Part shown: one piece after another, positions 19,939 through 29,332 of the stretch
Numbering within the stretch: position 1 is the first letter of the stretch
Layout: every line of letters begins with the position of its first letter
Origin: Pseudolysinimonas kribbensis
GTDB lineage: Bacteria > Actinomycetota > Actinomycetes > Actinomycetales > Microbacteriaceae
Assembly: GCF_030161895.1 (NCBI RefSeq)
Contig: NZ_BSVB01000001.1
Span: 1,798,001-1,862,000, forward strand
Length of the DNA stretch: 64,000 bases
Direction of reading: 5' to 3'
Position numbers and translations under genes: made by a program
The notes under the pieces: generated by a model
The model's input: the letters and a program-made list of their open reading frames with translations, nothing else
Told to the model about the DNA's origin: nothing
Databases searched by the model: none

Positions 19939-20798
19939 TCAGGCGATCGAGGTCCAGTAGGGCTCAAGGCGGCGCTCGCCGACCGGCGTTCCGACGGCGT
20001 CGAGCGCCAGGGACTCGACGAAGAACCGCGCGAGGTTGGCGGCCCGCGGCGACGCGCGCTGCGCCAGCCACTCGAGGCCGTGACCGACCCCTCCCCGACG
20101 CGCAGGATCCGCGGCCTCTTGCCGGCCACGCGGAAGGCGAGCTGCTCGAGCTCGCGGTAGCTGAAGACGTCCGGCCCGCCGACGTCCCAGCTGCCGGCCG
20201 GGCCGTCGAGGCGGTCGACGATGAAGGCGGCGAGGTCGGCGCCGTGGATCGGGTTGATCCGCGTCGCGCCATCTGCCAGCGTGAAGCCGATCCCGCGCTG
20301 CGCCATGCGCAGGAAGTCGGTCATGTCGGAGAAGTACCCGGATGGGTTGATGATCTGCGGGGTGACCGTGCTGCGCCGGAGGGCCTGCGAGAACGCGAAC
20401 TTGGACCGCATCGTCACGGAGTTCCCCGCTTCGGAGCGCATGACGTTGACGTAGGCGAACGAGCGCAGACGGTGCTGCTCCGCGTCGGCGAGCACGAGCA
20501 GGTTGCCGAGGAAGTCGATGTTCCACGGACTCACCTTCTGCCGCGTGACGCCGAGCGCCGAGACGACCCGATCCGCGCCCGCGCACGCGTCGGTCAGCGT
20601 GGCCGGGTCGCCGAAGTCGACGATGCGCCATTCGGCGACGCGGTCGCGCAGCGCCGGCGCGTCGTACGCACCGGGCGCGTCGGCCTTCTCGCGCGACCGC
20701 ACGAGGGCTCGCACCCGGTATCCCCGCGCGTCGAGCTCGGCGACGACGTGCCGCCCCACGTAGCCGGTGGCTCCCGCGACGACCACGAGCTCACTCAT
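19939..20798 (-). CDS. NAD(P)H-binding, NmrA/atypical SDR-like protein (one apparent frameshift)
   Basis: About 287 residues. N-terminal VVVAGATGYVGRHVVAEL is the dinucleotide loop of atypical short-chain reductases; no YxxxK triad is clear, which resembles NmrA-type or quinone-reductase-like sensors and reductases. One base is missing opposite 20088-20091; restored, the end reads GHGLEWLAQRAS...EPYWTSIA. It is divergent from the TetR gene at 20850 with a perfect operator-like palindrome between them, so it is the probable TetR target. Substrate unknown. Confidence 0.78.
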
Positions 20799-20816
20799 TC
20801 CGCGCGCCTCTATTCA

Positions 20817-20832
20817 TGTACCACATGGTACA
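20817..20832. promoter_or_regulatory. TetR-type operator palindrome
   Basis: TGTACC-ACAT-GGTACA: perfect six-base arms with a four-base spacer, centred in the 51-bp gap between the NAD(P)H-binding gene and tetR. Binding here would block both promoters, giving autoregulation plus control of the neighbour. Confidence 0.6.
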
Positions 20833-20836
20833 GGAA

Positions 20837-20842
20837 TACACT
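20837..20842 (+). promoter_or_regulatory. Leaderless -10 box of the TetR gene
   Basis: TACACT, seven bases before ATG 20850 and immediately downstream of the operator palindrome. Confidence 0.45.
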
Positions 20843-20849
20843 GTCGGTG

Positions 20850-21460
20850 ATGTCCCGTCCACCCCGCCCGCTCGACGCCGCCGCCTCCGGCCGCCTCCTG
20901 GCCGCCGCCGCCGACGCTTTCGGCGCGAGGGGGCTCGAGCGAGCGTCGCTGAACGACGTCCTCAAGCGCGCCGGGATGGGCAAGGGGTCGTTCTACCACT
21001 GGTTCGCCGACAAGGCCGCGCTGCATGACTGGGTGGTCGACGCGATCGCCGGGCGGCTGGGCACCACGCTGCGCGCGCCCGACCCGTCGTCGCTGACGGC
21101 GGAGAGCTTTCGCGCCGAACTGGACGCGGTCCTGGCCCGATTCGCCCAGGCCGCCGAGGCTGATCCGCAGCTCGCGGACCTCGGCCTGATGTTCCACAAC
21201 TCGATCGGTCTCGCGCCGGAGCGCTCGATCAGCCGGGTGCGCGTCACGGCTCTGCGATGGATCGACGAGGTGCTGCGCGCGGGGCGCGATCTCGGCGTGA
21301 TCCGCACGGATCTGCCCGCCGATCTGCTGTCGGCGTGGGCGATCGCATCCTCACGACGCTCGATCAGTGGGCTCTCGGTACCGACGCACCGGATCGCGCC
21401 GCCCTCGCGGCCACCGCCCTCGACGCGCTGTGGTCGCTGCTGGCGCCGCGCGCCGCCTAG
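20850..21460 (+). CDS. TetR-family transcriptional regulator (one apparent frameshift)
   Basis: The N-terminal helix-turn-helix is clear: AAADAFGARGLERASLNDVLKRAGMGKGSFYHWFADKAAL is spread over residues about 17-56. The ligand-binding C-terminal half follows. One base appears lost around 21337-21341; the restored text SAWADRILTTLDQWALGT continues naturally to a stop at 21458-21460, about 203 residues. The stop TAG shares the tetranucleotide CTAG with the stop of the convergent hydrolase gene. It probably represses itself and the divergent NAD(P)H-binding gene. Confidence 0.83.
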
Positions 21461-22248
21461 GACGCGGCGAGCTCGCGATGCCAGGCGGTCTGCCGCAGCG
21501 CGGAGCGCAGGCTCACGTCGCGCAGGCTCTCCCAGCCACCGGTCCAGGTGAGCTGCGGCGCGATCTCGTCCACCGTGGCATCCGGATGACGCGCCAGCAC
21601 CGCCACGACCTCGGCCGAGCGCGCGCGGTGGTGCGCCGCGAGCTCGGCGCATCGCGACGGCAGGTCGTGCAGGTCGGGACCGTGGCCGGGCAGGCCGGTG
21701 CGGTGGGCGAAGTCGCGTGCGAGGCGCTCGAGCGTGGCGAGGTAGTCGCGGATCGGGTTGCCCTCGACGTGGAAGCTCAGTCCGATGCCCGGGTTGATCT
21801 CGGCGAGCAGCGTGTCGCCCGTCACCAGGCCGTCGTCGCCGAGGTCGAGGCAGAGGCTGCCGGGGGTGTGACCCGGAGCGCCGACGACGCGCACCGGCCG
21901 ATCGCCGAGCACGACCTCGTCGCCGTCGGCGAGCAGGCCGTCGACCGGGACGGCGGCGTCCAGCTCGTCGCCGCGCCCCAGCAGCACCCGTGCGGCGCTG
22001 CGCTCCCGCACCCGCGCCGAGAGCGGCAGGTGGTCGACGTGCCAGTGGGTCGCCACGATCGTGCGCACCCGGTCGACACTCGTGCCGAGTCCGGCGAGAC
22101 CGGCCTCGAGCGCGGCGAGCGATGCCGGGTCGTCCCAGCCGGGGTCGACGAGGTCGACGGCGTCGCCGGCGAGGAACGCGTAGCAGTTGGTGGCGGGCGG
22201 GTGCGGCCCCGGCGGGGTCGGGATCTCGATCCGCACGGGCCCGGTCAC
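21457..22248 (-). CDS. Metallo-beta-lactamase-fold hydrolase
   Basis: 263 residues. The metal site motif THWHVDHL (HxHxDH) near residue 65 and the later GAPGHTPGS and TGDTLL segments are the four metal-binding motifs of glyoxalase II/lactamase-fold hydrolases. The C-terminal helical region resembles LACTB2-like proteins. GTG at 22248 overlaps the aldolase stop (GTGA), so it is translationally coupled to that gene. The substrate is probably a thioester or other ester; the family does not settle it. Confidence 0.82.
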   Translation of the reverse strand: MTGPVRIEIPTPPGPHPPATNCYAFLAGDAVDLVDPGWDDPASLAALEAGLAGLGTSVDRVRTIVATHWHVDHLPLSARVRERSAARVLLGRGDELDAAVPVDGLLADGDEVVLGDRPVRVVGAPGHTPGSLCLDLGDDGLVTGDTLLAEINPGIGLSFHVEGNPIRDYLATLERLARDFAHRTGLPGHGPDLHDLPSRCAELAAHHRARSAEVVAVLARHPDATVDEIAPQLTWTGGWESLRDVSLRSALRQTAWHRELAAS

Positions 22249-23272
22249 CGGGCCAGTTCCTCCCGGATCGCGGCGGCGAACGCGTCGACGTCGGCCTCGG
22301 TCGTGTCGAAGGCCGTCATCCAGCGCACCTCGCCGCGGGCGCGGTTCCAGTCGTAGAAGCGGTACCGGGCGCGGATGCGGTCGGCGACCGCGTTGTCGAG
22401 CACCCCGAAGATCGCGTTCGCCTCGGTCTTCTGCGAGAACGAGAGCCCCGGCGTGCCCTCGATGGCCGCGCGCAGCCGAGCGGCCATCGCGTTGGCGTGC
22501 TGCGCCGAGCGCAGGCCCAGCCCGTCGTCGAACAGCGCGAGCAGCTGCGCGCTGAGGAAGCGCATCTTGCTCGCGAGCTGCATCGCCGTCTTGCGCAGGT
22601 AGACGATGCCGTCGACGTTGTCCGGGTTCAGCACGACGATCGCCTCGGCGGCGAGGGCGCCGTTCTTGGTGGCGCCGAGGCTCAGGATGTCGACCCCGGC
22701 GTCCGTCGTGAACGCGCGGAACGGCACCCCCAGCGCCGCGGCCGCGTTCCAGAGCCGGGAGCCGTCGAGGTGGACGGTCATGCCGAGCGCGTGGGCGGCA
22801 TCCGCGATGGCACGGATCTCGTCCGGCTGGTAGAGCGTGCCGAGCTCGGTGGTCTGGGCGATGCTCACGGCGAGCGGCTGGGCGCGGTGCTCGTCGCCGA
22901 AGCCCCACGCCTCGGTGGCGAGCAGCTCGGGCGTGAGCTTGCCGTCGGGCGTCGGCACGGGGAACAGCTTCAGCGCCGCCGTCTTCTCCGGGGCGCCGCC
23001 CTCATCGGTGTGCATGTGGCTCGTCGAGGTCGTGACGAGGGCGCCCCAGCGGGGAGGACGCTGGTGAGGGAGATGACGTTCGCGCCGGTGCCGTTGAAGA
23101 CCGGGAAGGCCTCGGCGCGCTCGCCGAACTCCCGCTTCACGACCTCCTGGAGGCGCTCGGTGACCGAGTCCTCGCCGTAGGAGATCTCGTGCCCGGTGTT
23201 GACGGCGGCGATCGCGGCGAGCACCTCGGGGTGCACCCCCGCGTAATTGTCGGAGGCGAAGGTGCGGTCCAT
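22245..23272 (-). CDS. ltaE: Low-specificity L-threonine aldolase (one apparent frameshift)
   Basis: PLP enzyme cleaving L-threonine and allo-threonine to glycine and acetaldehyde. About 342 residues. It begins FASDNYAGVHPEVLAAI with GEDSVTERLQE, has VHLDGSRLWNAA (the Asp that contacts PLP), and SLGATKNGAL with the Schiff-base Lys. A C is missing opposite 23051-23054; restored, the text VLPPRWGALVTTSTSHMHTDEGGAPE is continuous in the family pattern. It leads a two-gene minus-strand unit with the MBL hydrolase. Confidence 0.87.
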
Positions 23273-23277
23273 GCGTC

Positions 23278-24647
23278 TCAGTCTGCCGTGGCCGAGGAGG
23301 CGGTGATGCCCGAGGTCGAGGCGATGACGTCGCCGAGCTTCTTGCCGAGCGCCTCGTAGAACATCGAGAGCGGGAACTCGTCGTCGAGCACCGCGTCGGT
23401 GTAGCCCTTCGGCGCGCCGGCGAGCGTCTCGTCCGGGAGCCCGCGGGCCCAGTTCGACGCCGGGTTCGGCGCGAGCGTCGCCCGGACCAGCTCGTAGGCC
23501 GCGAGCCAGTGCGCGGTCTTCGGGCGGTCGATGCTCCGCCAGTACAGCTCGTCGATCGCGTCGCCGAGCGCGCCCACGGCGGCCGGCACGGCATCCCAGT
23601 CGACGGCCAGCTGCACGTCGGTCCAGTGCAGCACGCCGCGCTGATGCAGCCAGGCGAACAGCAGCTGCCCGCCCAGCCCGTCGTAGTTGCGCACCCGCGA
23701 GCCGGTGAGCGGGAAGCGGAAGATGCGGTCGAACAGGATCGCGACCCGCACGAGGCGGGCGTGGTCGCGGATCGCGTCGCTCACCCCGTCATCGGCGGCG
23801 AGCCTCGTCGCCTCGCGATACGCGGTGAGGTCGCAGCGCAGCTCCTCGAGGAGTAGAGGAAGTACGGCATCCGCTGCTTGATCATGAACGGGTCGAACGG
23901 CAGGTCGCCGCGCATGTGGGTGCGGTCGTGGATGAGGTCCCACATCACGAACGTCTCCTCGGTCAGCCGCTGGTCGCCCAGCAGCCGCTCGAGGTCGTCG
24001 GTGACGTCGAGCTTGGTGATCGCGGCGGCGGCGCGCACGACCCGGCGGAACCGCGCCGCCTCGCGGTCGGAGAAGATCGCGCCCCAGGTGAAGCGCGGGA
24101 CCTCGCGCATCGCCACGGTCTCCGGGAAGAGCACGGCGGCGTTGGTGTCGTAGCCGCCCGTGAAGTCGACGAAGCGGATCGGCACGAAGAGGGCGTTCGT
24201 GTAGGCCTCCTGCAGCTCCGCGATGAAGTCGGGCCAGAGCACCTCGACGAGCACCGCCTCCAGCAGCCGGTCGGGCGAGCCGTTCTGGGTGGTCATCGGG
24301 AACAGCACGAGGTGGCGCAGCCCGTCGACGCGGTGCTCCTGCGGCTGGAACGCGGTGAGCGAGTCGAGGAAGTCCGGGATGCCGAAGCCGCCGTCGGCCC
24401 AGCGCGCGAGATCCGCGTCGAGCGCCTCGAGATACGCCGCGTCGTGCGGGAACGCGGGTGACAGATGACGGAGCTCTTCGCGGATCCGGCTGACGGCCTC
24501 CCGGAATTCCGGGCGTTCCGCGGCATCCGGGATGCTGCCGTCCGTCGTCTGCCCGGATCGGACGACCTCGACGGCGGCTGTGAGCCGGCTCCAGGCGGCC
24601 GTCTGCTCGATGCCGTCGGCGGTCACGGCGGGGGTCGTCATGGTCAT
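23278..24647 (-). CDS. DUF6421-like protein (one apparent frameshift)
   Basis: About 456 residues, no catalytic function assigned. It resembles the actinobacterial DUF6421 family, with the conserved block DLIHDRTHMRGDLPFD followed by PFMIKQRMPYFLY; the His/Asp-rich motif HDRTHxxGD suggests a metal or nucleotide site. No signal peptide or membrane segment is seen, so it is cytosolic. One base is lost around 23848-23854. Five bases separate its stop from the aldolase start. The family name is from memory of similar proteins and is less certain than the reading frame. Confidence 0.62.
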
Positions 24648-24653
24648 GCCACG

Positions 24654-24659
24654 ACGCTA
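24654..24659 (-). promoter_or_regulatory. Leaderless -10 box of the DUF6421-like gene
   Basis: TAGCGT on the minus strand, six bases before ATG 24647, with no ribosome site. Confidence 0.5.
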
Positions 24660-24813
24660 CGGAGGATCGCGCCGCAAAGGGTTGCCCCCAGCGCAAGGCT
24701 CTTGCGCAGATCTGCCGGCGGCGCGCGTCTTCCGCCGCCGCACGCGATCGGACGGCCGGATCACTGCGTCGGGCGGGCCGATACCCGCCCGCGGCACTGC
24801 TCACCCACCTCAG

Positions 24814-24819
24814 TACGCT
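24814..24819 (+). promoter_or_regulatory. Leaderless -10 box of the AEC transporter gene
   Basis: TACGCT, seven bases before GTG 24827; no Shine-Dalgarno sequence between. Confidence 0.5.
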
Positions 24820-24826
24820 CGAGCAC

Positions 24827-25750
24827 GTGACGGGCGTGCTGATCGGGTTCGCCATCATCGCGGTCGTGATCGGCGCCGGCTACCTCATCGCCCGCATCGA
24901 CCTGCTCGGTGCCGAGGGCCAGCGCGTGCTCACCCGGCTGGCGTTCTTCGTCCTGCTGCCGTGCCTGCTGTTCGCGACGGTCGCGACGGCCGACCTGCGC
25001 AGGGTCTTCTCCTCGGTGCTCCCGGTCGCGGCGATCACGGCGGTGATCTGCATCGGGATCGTCGTCGTCGCGGGCCTGCTCTGGCGCCGTCCGCTGCCCG
25101 AGTCGATGGTCGGGGGCCTCGGCGCCGGCTACGTCAACGCCAACAACATCGGCTTGCCGGTGTCGGCCTACATCCTCGGCGATGCGACCAGCTCGGTGCC
25201 GGTCATCCTGCTGCAGGTGATCGTCATCGCGCCGATCGCGCTCGCCGTGCTCGACATCTCGACCAGCGGCTGCTTCACCCTCGGCCGCATCCTGCTGCAG
25301 CCGGTGAAGAACCCGCTGATCCTCGGCTCGGCGCTCGGGCTCGTGGTCAACCTCGCGGGCATCCGCCTCCCGGCACCGGTGCTCGAGCCGTTCACGCTCG
25401 TCGGAGCGGCGGCGGTCCCGGTCGTGCTGCTGTCGTTCGGCATCTCGCTGCGCGGGCGGCGACCGCTCGCCGCCGGATCGGATCGCCGGCTCGTGATCCT
25501 GGCCTCCGCCGTGAAGGTGCTGCTCATGCCCGCGCTCGCGTGGGTCGTGGGCGCATTCGTACTGCACCTGCACGGTCACGCGCTGTTCGTCGTCGTCGTG
25601 CTCGCGGCACTCCCCGCCGCCCAGAACGTCTTCAACTACGCCCAGCGCTACGGGCGGGGCGCGGCCGTCGCCCGCGACGTCGTGCTCATCACGACGGCGC
25701 TGTCGCTGCCGGCGATGTTCGTGATCGCCGCGCTGCTCGCCCCGCGGTGA
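24827..25750 (+). CDS. AEC-family permease (auxin efflux carrier/MleP-like)
   Basis: 307 residues, intact, with about ten hydrophobic membrane helices in two inverted halves. The N-terminal VIGAGYLIARIDLLG and the mid-protein GYVNANNIGLPVSAY contain the conserved NxxxLG-type motif of the AEC family, and LPAAQNVFNYAQRY is the matching motif in the second half. Bacterial members move malonate, malate or similar acids. The exact substrate is unknown. It is transcribed alone and convergent with exonuclease III. Confidence 0.85.
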   Translation: MTGVLIGFAIIAVVIGAGYLIARIDLLGAEGQRVLTRLAFFVLLPCLLFATVATADLRRVFSSVLPVAAITAVICIGIVVVAGLLWRRPLPESMVGGLGAGYVNANNIGLPVSAYILGDATSSVPVILLQVIVIAPIALAVLDISTSGCFTLGRILLQPVKNPLILGSALGLVVNLAGIRLPAPVLEPFTLVGAAAVPVVLLSFGISLRGRRPLAAGSDRRLVILASAVKVLLMPALAWVVGAFVLHLHGHALFVVVVLAALPAAQNVFNYAQRYGRGAAVARDVVLITTALSLPAMFVIAALLAPR

Positions 25751-25762
25751 GAGCGCCCCCGC

Positions 25763-26599
25763 TCAGAAGATCATCGGCCGGTCGTCGTCCTCGAGCGCGA
25801 GGTCGATGTCGACCGTGACCGGCACATGATCGCTCGGGGCGTCGCCCTTGCGCTCGTTGCGGTGGATCGCGGCCGCCGTCACCCGCTCGGCGAACGGGCG
25901 CGATCCGAGCACGAAGTCGATGCGCATGCCCTCGTTGCGCGGGAACCGCAGCTGCTTGTAGTCCCAGTAGGTGAAGCCCTCGGGGATCAGGGGGCGCACG
26001 ACGTCGGTGAGGCCGGCATCCTGCAGGGCCTGGAAGGCCTCCCGTTCGGGCGCGGACACGTGCGTCGAGACGCCCTCGATGACGGTGGGATCGCCGTTGT
26101 CGACGTCGAGCGGCGCGACGTTGTAGTCGCCCGCGACCATGAGCGGGCTGTCGGGGTGCTCCGCCATCCAGTCGGTCATCGCGCCCTGCAGCGCGCCGAA
26201 CCAGTCCAGCTTGTAGTCATAGTGCGGGTCGCCGAGCGCGCGGCCGTTCGGTGCGTAGATCGACCACACCCGGATGCCGTTGGTCGTCGCGCCGATCGCC
26301 CGCGCCTCGAGGGGCAGGTCCGGTCCCTCGGCCCCCTTGAGGAAGCCGGGCTGCCCGGCGAACGAGGTCTCGACGTCGTCGAGCTCGAAGCGGCTCGCGA
26401 TCGCGACGCCGTTCCACTGGTTGAGGCCGTGCAGCACGACGCGGTAGCCGGCGTCCTCGAACGGGGCGAAGGGGAACTGGGCCTCCGTGCACTTGATCTC
26501 CTGCATCGCGAGCACGTCGACGTCCTCCCGGGCGAGCCAGTCGACGACGCGGCCGACGCGGGAGCGCACGGAGTTCACGTTCCAGGTGGCGAGGCGCAT
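25763..26599 (-). CDS. xthA: Exodeoxyribonuclease III / AP endonuclease
   Basis: 278 residues, the normal length. Catalytic residues are visible in sequence order: WNVNSVRSR, MQEIKCTEAQFP (metal-binding Glu), IYAPNGR, AGDYNVAPLDVD (Asp/Asn), and the C-terminal PSDHVPV (His). It repairs abasic sites and 3'-blocked ends in DNA. Single gene, convergent with the AEC permease; a TAGCGT box six bases before the ATG implies a leaderless message. Confidence 0.93.
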   Translation of the reverse strand: MRLATWNVNSVRSRVGRVVDWLAREDVDVLAMQEIKCTEAQFPFAPFEDAGYRVVLHGLNQWNGVAIASRFELDDVETSFAGQPGFLKGAEGPDLPLEARAIGATTNGIRVWSIYAPNGRALGDPHYDYKLDWFGALQGAMTDWMAEHPDSPLMVAGDYNVAPLDVDNGDPTVIEGVSTHVSAPEREAFQALQDAGLTDVVRPLIPEGFTYWDYKQLRFPRNEGMRIDFVLGSRPFAERVTAAAIHRNERKGDAPSDHVPVTVDIDLALEDDDRPMIF

Positions 26600-26605
26600 G
26601 CCACC

Positions 26606-26611
26606 ACGCTA
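26606..26611 (-). promoter_or_regulatory. Leaderless -10 box of xthA
   Basis: TAGCGT on the minus strand, six bases before the ATG at 26599. Confidence 0.5.
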
Positions 26612-26716
26612 GCCCGCGCGCCGCCGCCCCTGCGGCGCGCCTGCTCCGCGACACGAGCGCGGTCGCGTCGCTTCGCACGCAGGCTAGGGCGGACCGCCGA
26701 TACCCGTGGCGTTCTA

Positions 26717-26786
26717 CCCCGAAAACAGGGGAGCGCGCGGCGAGCGCTCCCCGATTAGCGTGAGGGGCGGTGACCCCCGACACCCC
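26717..26786 (+). other. Alternating CCCC/GGGG blocks with mutually exclusive hairpins
   Basis: CCCC (26717) can pair with GGGG (26728). The same GGGG begins a perfect nine-base stem, GGGGAGCGC pairing GCGCTCCCC (26728-26736 with 26744-26752, seven-base loop). GGGG at 26764 can pair with CCCCC at 26774. The arrangement lies 5' of the small membrane ORF and pyrE and could be an attenuator-like switch or a terminator cluster. Confidence 0.4.
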
Positions 26787-26798
26787 GTTCCCGAGCCC

Positions 26799-27011
26799 AT
26801 GCCCCGCCTTTCGCGTCGCGCGATCGCGCTGGGTTCCGTCGGCGTGCTCGCGGGCGCCGTCGTGATGGGCGCGCTCGGCTTCACCGCGCCCCGCCCCGCC
26901 CACGTCGCGCCGATCACGGCCGTCGTGTCGCCGTCGCCGTACGTCGGCGGTCAGCTGCAGACGCTCTCGCTGACCGACCTGCGCGGCCACCAGCCGCTCG
27001 GCCGCCGCTGA
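26799..27011 (+). CDS. Small putative membrane or exported protein
   Basis: 70 residues. It starts MPRLSRRAIALGSVGVLAG, a basic N-terminus followed by about 20 hydrophobic residues (7-30), then a Pro/Ser/Thr-rich tail with no further motif. This looks like a signal anchor or uncleaved signal peptide. No family is recognised. No strong ribosome site precedes the ATG. It ends 37 bases before pyrE on the same strand. It may be a real small protein or a chance frame. Confidence 0.4.
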   Translation: MPRLSRRAIALGSVGVLAGAVVMGALGFTAPRPAHVAPITAVVSPSPYVGGQLQTLSLTDLRGHQPLGRR

Positions 27012-27036
27012 CCTCCGGCGCCGATCCACGGCCCGC

Positions 27037-27042
27037 TACCGT
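27037..27042 (+). promoter_or_regulatory. Leaderless -10 box of pyrE
   Basis: TACCGT, six bases before GTG 27049. The position supports GTG 27049 rather than ATG 27043 as the start. Confidence 0.5.
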
Positions 27043-27048
27043 ATGGGT

Positions 27049-27603
27049 GTGACCGACGACCGCGCCCAGCTCATCGACCACATCACCCGTGAAGCGGTGT
27101 TCCACGGCGACTTCACGCTCACGAGCGGCAAGAAGGCGACCTACTACATCGACCTGCGGAAGATCTCGCTCGATCACCGCGTCGCACCGCTGATCGGGCG
27201 CGTCATGAGCGAGCTGATCGCGGACATCGCCGACGTGGATGCCGTGGGCGGTCTCACGATGGGAGCCGACCCGATCGCGTCGGCGGTGCTGCATCAGAGC
27301 GCGGCGCTCGGCCGCTCGTACGATGCCTTCGTCGTGCGCAAGGAGCCGAAGGACCACGGCCGCGGCCGGCAGGTCGAGGGTCCGGATGTCGCCGGCAAGC
27401 GCGTCGTGGTGCTCGAGGACACCTCCACCACGGGCGGCTCGCCGCTGAAGGCGGCCGAGGCGCTCGAACGCGCGGGTGCCACGGTCGTCGCCGTCGCGGT
27501 CGTCGTCGACCGCGCGACCGGCGCGCAGGCGGTCATCGAGCGCGCGGGCTACCCGTATCGCGCCGCGATCGGCCTCGCCGACCTGGGACTCGAACCGCAG
27601 TGA
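27049..27603 (+). CDS. pyrE: Orotate phosphoribosyltransferase
   Basis: Joins orotate and PRPP to give OMP in pyrimidine synthesis. 184 residues. SGKKATYYIDLRKISLD is the N-terminal orotate-site region, VGGLTMGADPIASAV follows, and VVVLEDTSTTGGSPLKA is the PRPP-binding motif with its paired acidic residues. GTG 27049 is chosen over the in-frame ATG 27043 because of the TACCGT box six bases upstream. It lies apart from other pyr genes, and its stop overlaps the next gene (GTGA). Confidence 0.92.
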   Translation: MTDDRAQLIDHITREAVFHGDFTLTSGKKATYYIDLRKISLDHRVAPLIGRVMSELIADIADVDAVGGLTMGADPIASAVLHQSAALGRSYDAFVVRKEPKDHGRGRQVEGPDVAGKRVVVLEDTSTTGGSPLKAAEALERAGATVVAVAVVVDRATGAQAVIERAGYPYRAAIGLADLGLEPQ

Positions 27604-28524
27604 CCACGGGGAGGAGCCGCCGCCGACCGAGCCGGTCGACGTCGGCGACGCGACGCAGCCGGTCGAGCTGAACGCCGAGACCGGCCCGTTCGCCCGGACC
27701 ACGCCCCCTCCCGTCCCGTGCCCCTGGTCTCGCCCACCGCGGCCAACATGCTCCTGGCCGACGCCATGCCCGCCACGACCGCGCCGGAGCCGGCGGTGCC
27801 GGACCCGACCACCGGTCTCGACTCGCTGTTCGCCGACTCGCAGTTCCGCGCGTACGAGAACGAGCCGACGCCCGAGCCGCCGGCGCTGCCGCCCGCGCCG
27901 CCGCCCGCCGCGATCGTGATCGAGGAGCCGCCGCACATGACACGCGCGCATCGCGTGCTGCTCGCGCTCGCCGGGAGCCTCGTGGCCCTGATCGCGCTCG
28001 GGGCCCTGTTCTTCCTCGGCACCCGGCTCGCCGGGTTCACCGAGACCCCGCGCGCGACGCCGACGCCGACGACCCGCCACACGCCCACGCCCGCTCCCAC
28101 CGTGCTGCCGCCGGGCCCGATCGCGAACGGACCGCACCGCTGGGACCAGCTGCTCGGCGGCGAGTGCCTCGCACGCTATCCGGGGCCGTGGGCGCAGCGG
28201 TACACGGTCGTCGACTGCGCGTCGCCGCATCCCGCTCAGCTCGTGTATCGCGGCCGGTTCGCCGATCCCGCGGCGCCCGGATATCCGGGCGCCGACGTGC
28301 TCGCCTCGCAGCTGTCCGTGCTGTGCTCGAAACCCGATGTCATCGGCCTGGCCGCCGCCGCGGCCTACCGGGATGCGCAGATCGAGGCGAGCTATCCGGT
28401 GAGCGCGAAGCAGTGGGACGCCGGGGACCACTGGTACTACTGCTTCGTGAGCCGCTCGTCGAGAGATCCGCTCACCGGCAGCGTCGCCGTCCCGCACGCG
28501 CCGTCGCCGAGCGCGACCGGCTAG
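27600..28524 (+). CDS. Membrane-anchored septum-formation-type protein (two apparent frameshifts)
   Basis: About 308 residues after restoring one base near 27608-27611 and one near 27704-27717. An N-terminal acidic, Pro-rich cytosolic region leads to one membrane helix ([20 protein letters not shown], near the middle) and an extracellular domain preceded by a TPTPT-rich linker. [21 protein letters not shown] and later SVLCSKPDV resemble the cysteine-paired septum-formation domain of actinobacteria. GTG 27600 overlaps the pyrE stop. Role unproven; the family name is a domain-level resemblance. Its stop shares CTAG with the convergent HAD gene. Confidence 0.62.
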
Positions 28525-29332
28525 ATCTCGACCTCGACGGGCTCCGGGCTCAGCAGCTCGTGCACGCCGGCGAGCACCTCCGACGGCCGGAACGGGTACC
28601 GCTCGATCTCGGCCCGGTCGCTGATACCGGTGAGCACCAGGATCGTGTGCAGGCCGGCCTCGATGCCCGCGACGACGTCGGTGTCCATGCGGTCGCCGAT
28701 CATCGCGGTGTTCTCGCTATGGGCGCCGATCTTGTTCATCGCGGAGCGGAACATCATCGGGTTCGGCTTGCCGACGACGTAGGGGTCCTTGCCGGTCGCC
28801 TTCGTGATGAGCGCGGCGATCGCACCCGTCGCGGGCAGTGCGCCGTCGGCGCTCGGGCCGGTGGCATCCGGGTTGGTGGCGATGAAGCGGGCGCCCCTGT
28901 CGATGAGCCGGATCGCCTTCGTGATCGCCTCGAACGAGTAGTTGCGGGTCTCGCCCACGACGACGTAGTCGGGATCCGACTCGGTCATGATGAAGCCCAC
29001 CTCGTGCAGCGCCGTGGTGAGCCCGGACTCGCCGATCACGAACGCGGAGCCCCCGGGATCTGCGAGGCGAGGAAGTCGGCGGTGGCCAGCGCGCTGGTCC
29101 AGATCGCCTCCTCCGGAACGTCGAGCCCGGATGCCCGCAGCCGCGCCGCGAGATCCCGCGGCGTGAAGATCGAGTTGTTGGTGAGCACGAGGAACGGCGT
29201 GCGCGTGTCGGTCCACTGCCGGATGAGCGCCTGCGCGCCGGGCAGTGCCGTGCTCTCGTGCACCAGCACGCCATCCATGTCGGTGAGCCAGCACTCGATC
29301 TCGCCGCGGTCGGTGCGGGTAGCCGCCGTCAT
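28521..29332 (-). CDS. HAD-superfamily IIA phosphatase, NagD-like (one apparent frameshift)
   Basis: About 270 residues. [12 protein letters not shown] is HAD motif I with the nucleophile Asp; [12 protein letters not shown] is motif II; the Lys lies in [11 protein letters not shown], and [16 protein letters not shown] is motif IV. A C2-type cap (IIA) is implied by spacing. It would hydrolyse small phosphate esters such as nucleotides or sugar phosphates. A base is missing opposite 29050-29054. The start overlaps the methyltransferase stop (ATGA). Confidence 0.85.
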
